Origin: Aquimarina intermedia
GTDB taxonomy: Bacteria > Bacteroidota > Bacteroidia > Flavobacteriales > Flavobacteriaceae
Length of the DNA: 47,294 nt
Assembly (NCBI RefSeq): GCF_008124785.1
Contig: NZ_VNHU01000014.1
Location: forward strand, 1 to 47,294
Direction: 5' to 3'
The notes below the pieces were generated by a model that saw nothing but the letters and a program-made list of their open reading frames with translations, ran no database searches and was not told where the DNA came from. Below, one piece after another: positions 33,839 to 43,767 of this stretch (its first letter is position 1; the number at the start of each line of letters is the position of its first letter). The translations under genes were made by a program, and so were the position numbers.

Positions 33839-34336
33839 TTATTGTTTTGTAGCTATACAGCCTTCTTGATTACGGGTATCTGCGATAGCAATAATTTTCC
33901 AGGAAGTACCATTATTGTATAGCTGAAAGCTATTAACTCCACAGTGACTTAGCGTGTCGTTCAGATAAAAGTTATAGGGTGTCCAAACATGTGCAATGTT
34001 CTCTGTAGCTTCAATCTTAATATCCAATAACTCTTCTTTCCAGTTTTCTGATTGCTGTTTGTTATGAATTGCTAAAACAAACATCTTAACATTACTCATG
34101 GTAATCGTTCTTCCCCCTTCACTATCAGGAATAATAGTTTGTAGAGTCATGTTTTTTTCGATACTGTTGTAAATTTTTGTCGTGTCCCCGTTGTGGAAAC
34201 CATCAAAGAATTCCAAAATTGTTTGTTTTACCTCTTTTTGGACATTTGCCGTAGGGTCTGCCTCATTTTTTGCTTGAGCAAAGGCTGCTAAATTTAGAAA
34301 AGATAATGCGATAGATAAGGAGTAAATAATTTTCAT
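33839..34336 (-). CDS. Secreted NTF2-like (SnoaL/DUF4440-type) protein
   Basis: The first 20 residues are a signal peptide (MKIIYSLSIALSFLNLAAFA). The mature 145 residues follow the NTF2 pattern: an N-terminal helix with VKQTILEFFDGFHNGDTTKI, then strands ending in AHVWTPYNFYLND and NSFQLYNNGTSWKIIAIADT. This cone-shaped fold is used for ligand binding or as a lyase/isomerase scaffold, and no catalytic residue is obvious. The two cysteines (in HCGV and EGC) could form a disulfide in the periplasm. It is transcribed alone, with a near-match -7 box TATTTTTA at 34362-34355. Confidence 0.75.
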   Translation of the reverse strand: MKIIYSLSIALSFLNLAAFAQAKNEADPTANVQKEVKQTILEFFDGFHNGDTTKIYNSIEKNMTLQTIIPDSEGGRTITMSNVKMFVLAIHNKQQSENWKEELLDIKIEATENIAHVWTPYNFYLNDTLSHCGVNSFQLYNNGTSWKIIAIADTRNQEGCIATKQ

Positions 34337-34413
34337 AGTATACTATTTTGGATCTAAAAATACTGTTTTTTTTGAAATGTTCCATAAACCCGGGAATGGA
34401 GTCTATTTTCAAC

Positions 34414-34443
34414 TTGTCACATCTTAGTAAATTAGTACTTTTA
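34414..34443 (+). promoter_or_regulatory. panB promoter
   Basis: TTG (34414-34416), 19 bases, then TACTTTTA (34436-34443), one mismatch from TAnnTTTG. The box ends 22 bases before the panB ATG. Confidence 0.5.
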
Positions 34444-34465
34444 CATCATTCAAATTTTCAAGAGT

Positions 34466-35284
34466 ATGTCCACAGCAAAAAAAGATTATAAGCGTATTAC
34501 CGTGAAGTCTCTAATAGAGATGAAAGCTAACCAAGAAAAAATATCTATGCTTACCGCATATGATTACACCATGGCAAAGATTGTGGATGGTGCCGGTGTT
34601 GATGTAATATTGGTTGGGGATTCTGCATCCAATGTAATGGCAGGTCACGAGACCACCTTACCTATAACTCTGGATCAAATGATCTATCACGCCTCTTCTG
34701 TGATTCGTGCTATAAACCGAGCCCTAGTTGTGGTAGATTTACCTTTCGGAAGCTATCAAAGTGATCCTAAAGAAGCGCTTCGCTCTGCTATTCGTATAAT
34801 GAAAGAATCCGGAGGGCATGCTGTTAAAATGGAAGGAGGAAAAGAAATTAAAGAATCCATCAAACGAATTCTTAATGCCGGAATCCCGGTAATGGGACAT
34901 TTAGGACTTACGCCGCAATCCATATATAAATTCGGAACCTACACGGTTCGCGCAAAAGAGGAAGAAGAAGCACAAAAACTGAAGGAAGATGCTTTAATGC
35001 TTCAAAAAGCAGGGTGTTTCGCATTGGTTTTAGAAAAAGTTCCAGCCAAATTAGCTAAAGAAGTAGCACAAAGCCTTACGATTCCTGTGATTGGTATCGG
35101 AGCCGGTAATGGTGTTGACGGACAAGTTCTGGTTACCCATGACATGCTGGGAATGACACACGAGTTTCATCCAAGATTTTTGAGACGTTATTTGGATTTA
35201 TACACTGAGATGACAAATGCCTTTACACAATATGTAACTGATGTAAAAGCAGTAGACTTTCCGAGTGATGAAGAACAGTACTAA
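34466..35284 (+). CDS. panB: 3-methyl-2-oxobutanoate hydroxymethyltransferase
   Basis: PanB adds a hydroxymethyl group from 5,10-methylenetetrahydrofolate to 2-oxoisovalerate, the first committed step of pantothenate (CoA) synthesis. Typical motifs are [33 protein letters not shown] (metal-binding Asp52), [18 protein letters not shown] and [15 protein letters not shown]. The length, 272 residues, is normal. It is cytosolic. An RluA-type gene follows 59 bases later on the same strand. The substrate is shared with leucine synthesis, whose operon lies 4 kb downstream, but panC and panD are not in the window. Confidence 0.97.
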   Translation: MSTAKKDYKRITVKSLIEMKANQEKISMLTAYDYTMAKIVDGAGVDVILVGDSASNVMAGHETTLPITLDQMIYHASSVIRAINRALVVVDLPFGSYQSDPKEALRSAIRIMKESGGHAVKMEGGKEIKESIKRILNAGIPVMGHLGLTPQSIYKFGTYTVRAKEEEEAQKLKEDALMLQKAGCFALVLEKVPAKLAKEVAQSLTIPVIGIGAGNGVDGQVLVTHDMLGMTHEFHPRFLRRYLDLYTEMTNAFTQYVTDVKAVDFPSDEEQY

Positions 35285-35343
35285 AATAGTTGATTGCATG
35301 CAACCAATTGCAGCAGCTATGGTATCCGCAGATATACTAATTC

Positions 35344-36042
35344 ATGAATAAAGAGCTTTCTACTAAGGATAATCTTCAGGTTCTCTATGAGGACAATCAC
35401 ATTATTGCAGTAAATAAACGCCCAGGAGATATTGTACAAGGTGATAAAACGGGAGACCAACCGCTAAGCGAGGTTGTTAAGAAATACATCGCTCAAAAAT
35501 ATAAGAAACCCGGAGCTGTGTATTTGGGTGTTGTACATCGTCTTGATCGTCCCACTAGCGGTATCGTAGTTTTTGCCCGTACGAGCAAGGCATTGCCCCG
35601 ACTTAATAAATTATTTGCGGAAAAAGAAGCAAAAAAAACCTACTGGGCAGTGGTTAAGGGATTACCACCTAATGATAAGGATACCCTAACACATTGGTTA
35701 AAGCGAAACACAAAGCAGAATAAATCGTATGCCTACCCAAAGGAAATAGCAGAAAGTAAAAAGGCAGTGCTGGACTACCGACTTCTCAAAAAATTAGATC
35801 ATTATAATCTACTGGAAATAGACTTACATACCGGACGTCATCACCAGATACGGACGCAATTAGCCACAATTGGATGTGTTATCAAGGGAGATCTTAAATA
35901 CGGATCAGATCGCAGTAATAAAGATGGGAGTATTCATTTACATGCACGGGAATTAAGGTTTATCCATCCTGTCAAAAAAGAACCAATTCATATTACAGCA
36001 CCTCCACCAAAAGATCCGGTTTGGGAAGCGTGCAAAAAATAA
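35344..36042 (+). CDS. RluA-family pseudouridine synthase
   Basis: This enzyme converts specific uridines to pseudouridine in rRNA or tRNA. The catalytic Asp68 is in VVHRLDRPTSGIVVFARTSK. DLHTGRHHQIRTQLATIG and YGSDRSNKDGSIHLHA are also characteristic. The 232 residues form a catalytic domain without an N-terminal S4 RNA-binding domain, like RluA, RluE-like or TruC-like members. The exact target base cannot be assigned from this. It is likely co-transcribed with panB. Confidence 0.93.
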   Translation: MNKELSTKDNLQVLYEDNHIIAVNKRPGDIVQGDKTGDQPLSEVVKKYIAQKYKKPGAVYLGVVHRLDRPTSGIVVFARTSKALPRLNKLFAEKEAKKTYWAVVKGLPPNDKDTLTHWLKRNTKQNKSYAYPKEIAESKKAVLDYRLLKKLDHYNLLEIDLHTGRHHQIRTQLATIGCVIKGDLKYGSDRSNKDGSIHLHARELRFIHPVKKEPIHITAPPPKDPVWEACKK

Positions 36043-36092
36043 GCCTTGCACAAATTGTCCAAGACTTTGGGATTTACATTTTGAATAACTAA

Positions 36093-36632
36093 TTATTCCT
36101 GTACTTTGATATCTACTAACACGTGAGTTACATTGTACGACTTCAATTAGATCACACCTATTTTACCTGCCGCAGTCTGAAAGAGAACGATTTTATGCTT
36201 ACAATCATTCGGACTTACAGCTTTTTGATCGGCAATAATAGTTAGTCCTTTTAACTATGCGTCATCTTCCATAGCATCAAATTCTGTAGTAGTCAAACTG
36301 GCGTTTTTTGTTTGAATTTTCGTTGCTGTTACGTTTGGTAGAAAAGTAGTCTCATCGGATGGACTCGAAAACGTAATAAATGCTTGGTTACTATTTTCTA
36401 CGGACTCAATTGGTTTTAAATAATCTCCATTTAATTCTCCTTCGCCATACATCTTGTTCGTACTGGATGCATAAAAACGTGCTGAATCGTCAAATGAAAA
36501 TTCTACATCACCACTGGATACAATGGCTACTTCAGCTTCTCCTCCGGTTGGTTCTCCACTATCGTCATCACTAGAACAGGAGACACATAATAAAGACATC
36601 ATCAAAATAACACTTAACAATTTAATTTTCAA
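36093..36632 (-). pseudogene. Exported lipoprotein gene with two in-frame stop codons
   Basis: The intact 5' part (36632-36255) encodes 125 residues. It begins with a lipoprotein leader (MKIKLLSVILMMSLLCVSC) and an Asp/Ser-rich spacer, followed by a beta-rich domain (VEFSFDDSARFYASSTNKMY). It ends at TAG (36257-36255). The same frame then continues as LKGLTIIADQKAVSPNDCKH and KIVLFQTAAGKIGVI to TAA (36149-36147). After that it reads LKSYNVTHVLVDIKVQE to a final TAA at 36095-36093. These tails look like real protein (strand pattern, balanced composition), so the gene was probably about 179 codons long. GAA to TAA would explain the second stop. A natural 125-residue protein with a chance open tail is the alternative. 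Confidence 0.6.
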
Positions 36633-36735
36633 ACAAATATATTTTGTTCTTTAAGATCTAATAGCGGAAGAATTTGTCAACGAACCAATTTTTTATACCA
36701 AAAACACACTTTATTAAAAGATAGGGTATCGATAT

Positions 36736-37599
36736 TTATGTTGTTTTGTAAGATCGAATACTTTCTACAACAACCGAACATAGAATAAGTCCGCCCCCGA
36801 TAAAGGTATTCAATGCCGGAATTTCACCTAAAAAGATCATCCCCAAAATAATGCCGTAAATAGGCTGCATACTACTAATAATACTTGCTGTGGTAATAGA
36901 GAATTGCTTAAAGCTCTGTAAAAACAAGGTATGCCCCACCGCGGTGGTTAGAAAAGCCAAAATTAGTAGAAACTCCCATTGCTCTTTTATTTGTGAAAGC
37001 TCATAAAAATAAAATGTAGGTAATAGAAAGATAAAAATTACCACCAACTGATACCACATAAGTACTGATCCATTGTAGGTACTCACTTTAGCTTTTAAGA
37101 TTAAATTACGCAATGCATAAAATAAAGCAGAGAGTATTCCTAAAATGACGGCTTGAGTAATGGAATTTTCCACATCCATTTCGGGTAATAAAAAATAAAC
37201 ACCAATCAATACGAGTGCTCCCAGAAATAAATGACTACGATCAAATTTTGTTTTCAGCAGCAAGGGTTCCAATAGTGCAGTGATTACGGGATAGGTAAAA
37301 AGGGATAACATTCCGATGGCTACATTGGATAATCGTAGCGCATAGAAATAAGTAAGCCAATGCAATCCCATAAGCACACCCGTAAATAAAATAGATAATA
37401 GATCCTTACGCTCAATGCTAAAAGATATTTTTCTCCATCGACAGTATAAAAACAATAAGATGGCAGCAAATAAGGCTCTAATCCCTATAGTAACCGGCAC
37501 GGGTAATTCAATATATCTTCCTAAGGCACCTGAGGTACTTATAAAAAGCATGGCAAGATTGAGTTCTAAGACATGTCGTAGGTGCGTGGTTTTATGCAT
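36736..37599 (-). CDS. EamA/DMT-family transporter
   Basis: This 287-residue inner-membrane protein has ten predicted helices arranged as two EamA repeats of five. The repeats start around MLFISTSGALGRYIELP and AVILGILSALFYALRNLIL. A typical end-of-repeat motif is SSMQPIYGIILGMIFLGEIP. DMT transporters export or import small metabolites such as amino acids or purines, but the substrate is not predictable. Its start is seven bases after the stop of the helical-repeat gene, so the two form a small operon. Confidence 0.92.
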   Translation of the reverse strand: MHKTTHLRHVLELNLAMLFISTSGALGRYIELPVPVTIGIRALFAAILLFLYCRWRKISFSIERKDLLSILFTGVLMGLHWLTYFYALRLSNVAIGMLSLFTYPVITALLEPLLLKTKFDRSHLFLGALVLIGVYFLLPEMDVENSITQAVILGILSALFYALRNLILKAKVSTYNGSVLMWYQLVVIFIFLLPTFYFYELSQIKEQWEFLLILAFLTTAVGHTLFLQSFKQFSITTASIISSMQPIYGIILGMIFLGEIPALNTFIGGGLILCSVVVESIRSYKTT

Positions 37600-37606
37600 T
37601 AAGTAC

Positions 37607-39151
37607 TTATCTAATTAAAACTTTTGATTTTTCCTGAATGATCTGAGCCACCGGCTTCCCTTCTATATTACTCTCTAACCAGGATAAAATATCCAAATAT
37701 AAGAAGGCACGCTTCTCGTAGGGATGGTTTTCGTATTGTTTCAATGTTTTATGCAATTTCTTAAACTCATCCTTAATTTGATGCGGAAAGATATCTCCCA
37801 GATTCTTCAAAAATCGGATCATCGCCTTTTGCACTTCGTGCAGATCATCCATTTTAATTAAAAACTTATAGGTTTCCCGCAATTGAGATTCGAGATGGTA
37901 ATCCATTCCGGCTTCATAATGCGCCACCAAACTCAATACTCTTGCAAAACACATCAAATCTTCTCGCATTCGCAAGGATTTATTATTGATTATTTTTGAC
38001 AAATACTCAATACATTTACGATAGTTATCCATTCCAAAATATAAGCAACCGATCTTATAATAGAATACCATAATATGATGATCATCCATACGATCGCCAT
38101 ATGTTTTAATACCTTTTAGAATGGGTTGAACCAATCCTTCGCCTTCCACAAAGGTACCTTCCAAAAAATGTACATTCAGGCGATTGTTATACATAAACTG
38201 AAATGATAACATTTCAATATTATCATCTACAGGAAACGTTTTGGAGGTAATTGTTTGCTCGAATGTATCTAAGGTACTTTTAAGTTGCGATTGATCTTTG
38301 ATTAAATACAGGGATTCTAACAAATAATGATTTCCCCGCATATAAAATACCGGATTAAGAGTGATCATCTTGGGATACTCATAAAACAGATCCACCCATT
38401 TTTTTGAATACTTATAACAACTTATAAAATCCTGTATTATAAAGCTATACCATAAATGCGCTTTGTATAACCAGAGTTTTTCTCTAAAACCAAGTAAACT
38501 CCAATCATAGGTGGGTAACTTGTCATGAAAGTATTCAGTTATAATCTTATGTTCTGTATCATTTTTTACATAACCTGTTTTAAGCATTATACCGTACAAC
38601 TGCAACGATAAATTTGACAACTTACTGGTCAGAACATTTTTCATGCTCAACTCCTTTGCCTGGATTGTTAATTCGTCGGCTCGGGTATGAATGCTACGCG
38701 TGATATATTGAGTTTCGATAATTTTTTCCAACTCCACTATCTCATATGCACTTGTATTTTCATCATTTTCAATCGCGAGGTTCTTAGCTTTTTCAAGAAT
38801 TTTAAGGCTTTGCTTGTATAACCCTTTATGATATAGAATGGTAGCAAAATCCATTTGTTCCCTAATCTGAGATCGTACATTTTGGTGCACCGGACTCAGT
38901 CGCATACTTACTAATATCTGTTTATATAGGTGCGCCTTTAGGTTAGAAAGCTGTAATTTGGTCACGATTCCTTTTTTAATAATCTCTTGTTCATCTAAGG
39001 ATGCAGATTTATCCAAGTGATTGAATAGTGCCAAGAATTTTGCATCTGTATTACCTCCTAAGCGACCCACATATACTTTAAATTGTCGCTTTTCTGATTT
39101 TGAAAGTGATTTTACCAAAACGAATAACGGGTCTTTTTGATCATTAGTCAT
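37607..39151 (-). CDS. Helical-repeat (TPR-like) protein of unknown function
   Basis: This 514-residue protein has no signal peptide or membrane helix. It is almost entirely helical, with degenerate tetratricopeptide-like pairs such as ILYHKGLYKQSLKILEKAKN (about residues 105-125) and YKIGCLYFGMDNYRKCIEYL (about 365-385). The N-terminal KSLSKSEKRQFKVYVGRLGG is distinctive. I recall similar proteins across Bacteroidota without assigned function. It is probably a cytosolic scaffold or interaction protein. It precedes the EamA transporter gene. Confidence 0.75.
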   Translation of the reverse strand: MTNDQKDPLFVLVKSLSKSEKRQFKVYVGRLGGNTDAKFLALFNHLDKSASLDEQEIIKKGIVTKLQLSNLKAHLYKQILVSMRLSPVHQNVRSQIREQMDFATILYHKGLYKQSLKILEKAKNLAIENDENTSAYEIVELEKIIETQYITRSIHTRADELTIQAKELSMKNVLTSKLSNLSLQLYGIMLKTGYVKNDTEHKIITEYFHDKLPTYDWSLLGFREKLWLYKAHLWYSFIIQDFISCYKYSKKWVDLFYEYPKMITLNPVFYMRGNHYLLESLYLIKDQSQLKSTLDTFEQTITSKTFPVDDNIEMLSFQFMYNNRLNVHFLEGTFVEGEGLVQPILKGIKTYGDRMDDHHIMVFYYKIGCLYFGMDNYRKCIEYLSKIINNKSLRMREDLMCFARVLSLVAHYEAGMDYHLESQLRETYKFLIKMDDLHEVQKAMIRFLKNLGDIFPHQIKDEFKKLHKTLKQYENHPYEKRAFLYLDILSWLESNIEGKPVAQIIQEKSKVLIR

Positions 39152-39357
39152 TGTAAGAAAAACTTAATTAAAATATTGGTTATTAGTTAATTATAAGACT
39201 AACCGATTATTTTGATATTGTAAAAGCTAATCAGAATTCTATCTCTTTAACATTCCCAAAATATAAATTCGTAAGACAAAAAAGAAATATACAAGGTAGT
39301 ATTTTAAGAAAGTTTACTGCCACTGAAACCCTAATAATAGATAATCCCATAAGACAT

Positions 39358-40530
39358 ATGAGTACTGATAAAGTTCAAATTTTTGATACCACCCTACGAG
39401 ATGGCGAACAAGTACCGGGTTGTAAATTAGATACTGCTCAAAAACTGGTAATTGCGCAACAATTAGATTCACTGGGAGTGGATGTTATTGAGGCAGGTTT
39501 TCCCGTATCGAGTCCCGGAGATTTTCAATCGGTATACGAAATCGCAAAACTGGTTAAAAACGCAACGGTTTGCGGACTTACACGGGCCGTAAAGAATGAT
39601 ATCAAAGTAGCAGCCGAAGCTTTGCAATTAGCAAAACGTCCCAGAATTCATACGGGTATCGGAACCTCTGATTCTCATATAAAATATAAGTTTAATGCTA
39701 CGCGAGAGCAGGTGATCGAACGTGGTATCGCCGCAGTCACCTACGCCAAATCTTTTGTTGAAGACGTTGAGTTTTATGCAGAAGATGCCGGACGTACCGA
39801 TAACGAGTTTCTTGCACGGGTGTGCGAAGCCATGATCAAAGCAGGCGCTACCGTACTCAACATTCCGGATACAACGGGCTATTGCCTACCCGAAGAATAT
39901 GGACAGAAAATTAAATATTTAAAAGAAAACGTCAAAGGAATCGATAAGGTGATTTTGTCGTGTCATTGCCATAATGATCTTGGATTAGCTACAGCCAATT
40001 CGATTGCTGGTGTCTTAAACGGCGCCCGACAGATTGAATGTACAATCAATGGGATTGGTGAACGTGCCGGTAATACTTCGTTAGAAGAGGTTGTCATGAT
40101 CATGAAACAACATCCATACCTGGATCTTAGTACGGGTATTAATTCTCAATTATTATATGCAACCAGTCAAATGGTTTCTGATCATATGGGAATGCCTGTA
40201 CAACCAAACAAAGCTATTGTTGGAGCCAATGCCTTTGCACATAGTTCGGGCATACATCAGGATGGTGTCATTAAAAACAGAGAAACCTACGAAATCATGG
40301 ATCCTGCCGAGGTAGGAGTCACTGAATCCTCTATTGTACTTACTGCCAGAAGCGGAAGGGCGGCACTCGCCTATCGTGCTAAAAAAGTGGGTTATGAATT
40401 AACAAAATTACAATTGGATGAAGTCTACTGTGAGTTTTTAAAGTTTGCAGATAAAAAGAAAGAAATTAAAGATACCGACTTACATCATATTATGAAGAGA
40501 ACTAATGTTGCGATTGCTGCTGTAGCATAG
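39358..40530 (+). CDS. leuA: 2-isopropylmalate synthase, short form
   Basis: LeuA condenses acetyl-CoA with 2-oxoisovalerate, the first step of leucine synthesis. The TIM-barrel motifs are present: [13 protein letters not shown] (9-21), [38 protein letters not shown] (metal-binding His) and [13 protein letters not shown]. The 390 residues stop after the linker region ([12 protein letters not shown] and on). The C-terminal LeuA dimer/regulatory domain that makes E. coli LeuA about 520 residues and leucine-sensitive is absent. Homocitrate synthase-type paralogues are similar, but the leuC-leuD-leuB context fixes the role. The 206-base leader contains no leucine-rich leader peptide that I could find. 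Confidence 0.93.
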   Translation: MSTDKVQIFDTTLRDGEQVPGCKLDTAQKLVIAQQLDSLGVDVIEAGFPVSSPGDFQSVYEIAKLVKNATVCGLTRAVKNDIKVAAEALQLAKRPRIHTGIGTSDSHIKYKFNATREQVIERGIAAVTYAKSFVEDVEFYAEDAGRTDNEFLARVCEAMIKAGATVLNIPDTTGYCLPEEYGQKIKYLKENVKGIDKVILSCHCHNDLGLATANSIAGVLNGARQIECTINGIGERAGNTSLEEVVMIMKQHPYLDLSTGINSQLLYATSQMVSDHMGMPVQPNKAIVGANAFAHSSGIHQDGVIKNRETYEIMDPAEVGVTESSIVLTARSGRAALAYRAKKVGYELTKLQLDEVYCEFLKFADKKKEIKDTDLHHIMKRTNVAIAAVA

Positions 40531-40555
40531 TAATGTATATGTTATAAGAAAAATT

Positions 40556-41938
40556 ATGAAAAAAACCTTATTTGATAAAGTATGGGATGCGCATGTAGTC
40601 AAAAAAATAGAAGACGGTCCCCAAATTTTATATATTGACAAACACCTGATTCATGAAGTAACCAGTCCGCAAGCGTTCAACGAACTTGAACAACGGTCTA
40701 TTCCTGTGTTTAGACCTAAGCAAATTGTTGCGACTGCAGATCATAACACACCAACAATCGATCAACATCTCCCTGTTAAGGATGAGATGTCTCGTAAACA
40801 ATTGGCACAACTCGCTGTAAACTGTGAGAAAAATGACATTCCATTGTATGGCTTAGGACATGAATATAATGGTATTGTCCATGTCATGGCCCCCGAATTG
40901 GGGTTTACCCAACCGGGAATGACCATCGTATGCGGAGATAGTCATACCTCTACGCATGGTGCTTTTGGCAGTATTGCATTTGGTATTGGTACCAGTCAGG
41001 TGGCTCAAGTTTTTGCCAGTCAGTGTTTATTATTACAAAAACCAAAGAGTCTACGTGTCAATGTTAATGGCACGCTCCGACCCGGAGTGTTACCCAAAGA
41101 TGTGATTCTTTATATTATCTCCAAACTGGGTACCAATTCGGGTACTGGATATTTCTGCGAATATGCAGGTAATGTGTTCGAAGAAATGAGTATGGAAGGC
41201 AGAATGACGGTTTGTAACATGAGTATTGAGATGGGTGCTCGCGGCGGAATGATCGCGCCCGATGCAACTACCTTTGACTATGTAAAAGGACGACCATTTG
41301 CACCTCAGGGAGCAGCTTTTGATAAAAAAGTAGCCTATTGGAAAACCCTTGCTACAGATACCGATGCCGTTTTTGATCAGGAATACCATTTTGATGCCGA
41401 AGATATCGCTCCGATGATTACGTATGGAACCAATCCGGGGATGGGAATCAAAATTTCCGAACCTATTCCGCAGGATACATCAAAAACATTTGAGAAGTCC
41501 CTGGACTACATGAATTTCAAAAAAGGACAATCTCTGATTAATCAAGCTGTCAATTATGTGTTTATAGGCAGTTGTACCAACAGTCGTATCGAAGATTTCA
41601 GAGTGGCTGCGCAGTATATCAAGGGCAAACAAAAGGCATCCAATGTAACTGCCTGGTTAGTGCCCGGCTCACAACAAGTTGCCCAACAAATAAAGGAAGA
41701 AGGCCTTAACGAAATATTTGAAAGTTCAGGGTTTCAGTTACGTCAACCGGGTTGCTCTGCCTGTCTTGCCATGAATGATGATAAGATTCCCGAAGGCGAA
41801 TATTGTGTCTCTACCTCAAACAGGAATTTTGAAGGGCGTCAAGGGCAAGGTTCGAGAACCATTTTAGCGAGTCCGCTGGTGGCTGCCGCAACTGCAGTTC
41901 ACGGAAAAATTATTGATATCACCAAACACCTCAACTAA
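40556..41938 (+). CDS. leuC: 3-isopropylmalate dehydratase large subunit
   Basis: LeuC with LeuD isomerises 2-isopropylmalate to 3-isopropylmalate through an aconitase-like [4Fe-4S] cluster. The cluster cysteines are in [13 protein letters not shown] and [11 protein letters not shown]. Other signatures are [38 protein letters not shown] and [10 protein letters not shown]. Its 460 residues compare with 466 in E. coli. It starts 25 bases after leuA, and leuD begins one base after its stop. Confidence 0.97.
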   Translation: MKKTLFDKVWDAHVVKKIEDGPQILYIDKHLIHEVTSPQAFNELEQRSIPVFRPKQIVATADHNTPTIDQHLPVKDEMSRKQLAQLAVNCEKNDIPLYGLGHEYNGIVHVMAPELGFTQPGMTIVCGDSHTSTHGAFGSIAFGIGTSQVAQVFASQCLLLQKPKSLRVNVNGTLRPGVLPKDVILYIISKLGTNSGTGYFCEYAGNVFEEMSMEGRMTVCNMSIEMGARGGMIAPDATTFDYVKGRPFAPQGAAFDKKVAYWKTLATDTDAVFDQEYHFDAEDIAPMITYGTNPGMGIKISEPIPQDTSKTFEKSLDYMNFKKGQSLINQAVNYVFIGSCTNSRIEDFRVAAQYIKGKQKASNVTAWLVPGSQQVAQQIKEEGLNEIFESSGFQLRQPGCSACLAMNDDKIPEGEYCVSTSNRNFEGRQGQGSRTILASPLVAAATAVHGKIIDITKHLN

Positions 41939-41939
41939 T

Positions 41940-42527
41940 ATGGAGCCTTTTATAAATATAACCTCGACAGCGATCCCCTTACCGATTCAAAATATCGATA
42001 CAGATCAAATCATACCGGCGCGTTTCTTAAAAGCAACCACACGAGAGGGTTTTGGCGAAAATTTATTTAGAGACTGGCGTTATGAAAAAGACGGAAGCGT
42101 AAATACAAGTTTTCCGCTTAATAACATTAACTATCGCGGTCAGATCTTGGTGGCCGGAGATAATTTTGGATGCGGTTCCAGTAGAGAACATGCTGCCTGG
42201 GCACTCCATGATTATGGATTTAAGGTTGTCATCTCTAGTTTTTTCGCAGATATATTTAAAGGGAATGCTTTGAATAACGGGGTGTTACCGGTACAGGTTT
42301 CGGCTGCATTTTTAGAAACCCTGTTACAGGCAATTGAGCAAGATCCTAATACGGTGATTGAAGTAGACCTTCAGCATGAAAAAGTAACATTAAAAGCTAC
42401 CAATGCTTCCGAACACTTCGAAATAAACAGTTATAAAAAAACCTGTATGATTAATGGATATGATGATATCGATTTTCTGCTAAGCAATTTAGCCGCTATC
42501 GAAACTTTCGAAGAAACAAAAAATTAA
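41940..42527 (+). CDS. leuD: 3-isopropylmalate dehydratase small subunit
   Basis: LeuD supplies the swivelling domain of the isomerase. I chose ATG 41940 ([20 protein letters not shown]), which leaves one base after the leuC stop. The longer frame from 41913 would overlap leuC by 26 bases. Signatures are [31 protein letters not shown] and [15 protein letters not shown]. The 195 residues match the usual length of about 200. The near-overlap suggests coupled translation with leuC, as expected for a complex of equal subunits. Confidence 0.96.
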   Translation: MEPFINITSTAIPLPIQNIDTDQIIPARFLKATTREGFGENLFRDWRYEKDGSVNTSFPLNNINYRGQILVAGDNFGCGSSREHAAWALHDYGFKVVISSFFADIFKGNALNNGVLPVQVSAAFLETLLQAIEQDPNTVIEVDLQHEKVTLKATNASEHFEINSYKKTCMINGYDDIDFLLSNLAAIETFEETKN

Positions 42528-42586
42528 AAAGGAGAAATTACAGCTTAGAGCTGCCTTGTGTACTTCTAAGCATAAAAAATTACGTT

Positions 42587-43702
42587 ATGAAATTAGAAAT
42601 TGCTGTACTCGCGGGCGACGGAATCGGCCCAGAAGTCACTGCTCAAGCGATCAAGTCGCTTGAAGCCATTGCCCATAGTTTTGATCACACCTTTTTGTTT
42701 AAAGAAGGACTTGTCGGTGCTATTGCTATTGATAAAACAGGCGATGCCCTACCGCAGGAAACTTTGGATCTGTGTGCTGCGACAGACGCTGTGCTGTTTG
42801 GTGCTATCGGGGATCCTAAATATGATAACAATCCCGGATCCAAGGTACGACCTGAACAAGGACTCTTAAAACTACGAAAGGAACTCGGATTATACGCGAA
42901 TATCAGACCGGTAAAAGCCTATCCTACCCTGCTGGAGCATTCGCCATTAAAACGACACATCATTGAAGGTACGGATATCGCAATCTATCGTGAGCTTACC
43001 GGAGGCATTTATTTTGGAAAGAAAACGCTGAATGATGAAGGTACGGTAGCCTCGGATCTGTGTGAATACTCAAAAGAAGAAATCGAGCGTATCGCACATT
43101 TGGCGTTTAAAGAAGCCTTAAAAAGAAAAAAAAAATTGACCCTAGTGGACAAAGCAAACGTACTGGAAACTTCGAGGTTATGGAGAAAAGTGGTTACCGA
43201 GCTGGCCACGGCATATCCAGAAGTGCAACTGGATTTTATGTTTGTCGATAATGCAGCCATGCAATTGATTTTGAATCCAAAAAGTTTTGATGTGATCCTT
43301 ACTGAAAACATGTTTGGAGATATCTTATCCGACGAAGCGAGCGTTATTGGCGGATCAATCGGATTATTAGCTTCTGCTTCTATCGGAGATAAATTCGCTA
43401 TGTTTGAGCCGATACACGGATCCTATCCACAAGCTACAGGAAAAGGTATCGCCAATCCCATTGCGGCGATTTTGTCTGTGGCTATGTTGCTACGACATTT
43501 TAATTTGAATGAAGAGGCTGCAGTTATCGAGCAGGGTGTTGAAAAAGCATTGGAGTTACATATTACCACTCCGGATTTAAACAGTCATCAACCTTTGTCC
43601 ACACAGAAAGTGGGAGATTTTATTGCCGATTATATTACAAACCCTTTTGATACAAATGTGAATTTTGAAAATATACATGTGGGGCAATCCACGATCATTT
43701 AG
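42587..43702 (+). CDS. leuB: 3-isopropylmalate dehydrogenase
   Basis: LeuB oxidises and decarboxylates 3-isopropylmalate with NAD to give 2-oxoisocaproate. Motifs are LAGDGIGPEV (8-17), FGAIGDPKYD, RPEQGLLKLRKELGLYANIR, RELTGGIYFG, VDKANVLETSRLWR, NMFGDILSDEAS and FEPIHGSYPQATGKGIANP. The length, 371 residues, is normal. It follows leuD by 59 bases, which contain an AAAGGAGAAA purine run near the leuD stop and a small hairpin. It is the last gene of the leu operon, followed by a terminator. Confidence 0.97.
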   Translation: MKLEIAVLAGDGIGPEVTAQAIKSLEAIAHSFDHTFLFKEGLVGAIAIDKTGDALPQETLDLCAATDAVLFGAIGDPKYDNNPGSKVRPEQGLLKLRKELGLYANIRPVKAYPTLLEHSPLKRHIIEGTDIAIYRELTGGIYFGKKTLNDEGTVASDLCEYSKEEIERIAHLAFKEALKRKKKLTLVDKANVLETSRLWRKVVTELATAYPEVQLDFMFVDNAAMQLILNPKSFDVILTENMFGDILSDEASVIGGSIGLLASASIGDKFAMFEPIHGSYPQATGKGIANPIAAILSVAMLLRHFNLNEEAAVIEQGVEKALELHITTPDLNSHQPLSTQKVGDFIADYITNPFDTNVNFENIHVGQSTII

Positions 43703-43732
43703 TTTTTTATTACATCCATGTAATGTGTTTAG

Positions 43733-43767
43733 AAAAGCAGTCTTGTGTTACGTCAAGGCTGCTTTTT
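43733..43767 (+). terminator. leu operon terminator
   Basis: AAAAGCAGTCTTG (43733-43745) pairs with CAAGGCTGCTTTT (43754-43766) with one G-T pair and an 8-base loop, followed by a T-rich run. A small palindrome TTACATCCATGTAA (43710-43723) lies just upstream. Confidence 0.85.

Noticed and set aside
14196..36632. Reassignment or suppression of TAG to explain in-frame amber codons
   Set aside because: TAG is used as a normal stop in the window, for example for the small membrane protein (7305-7303) and leuB (43700-43702), and one of the other interruptions is TAA. Point mutation or sequence error is simpler.
39152..39357. Leucine leader peptide or attenuator before leuA
   Set aside because: No short frame with clustered Leu codons and no terminator hairpin with a T run was found in the leader.
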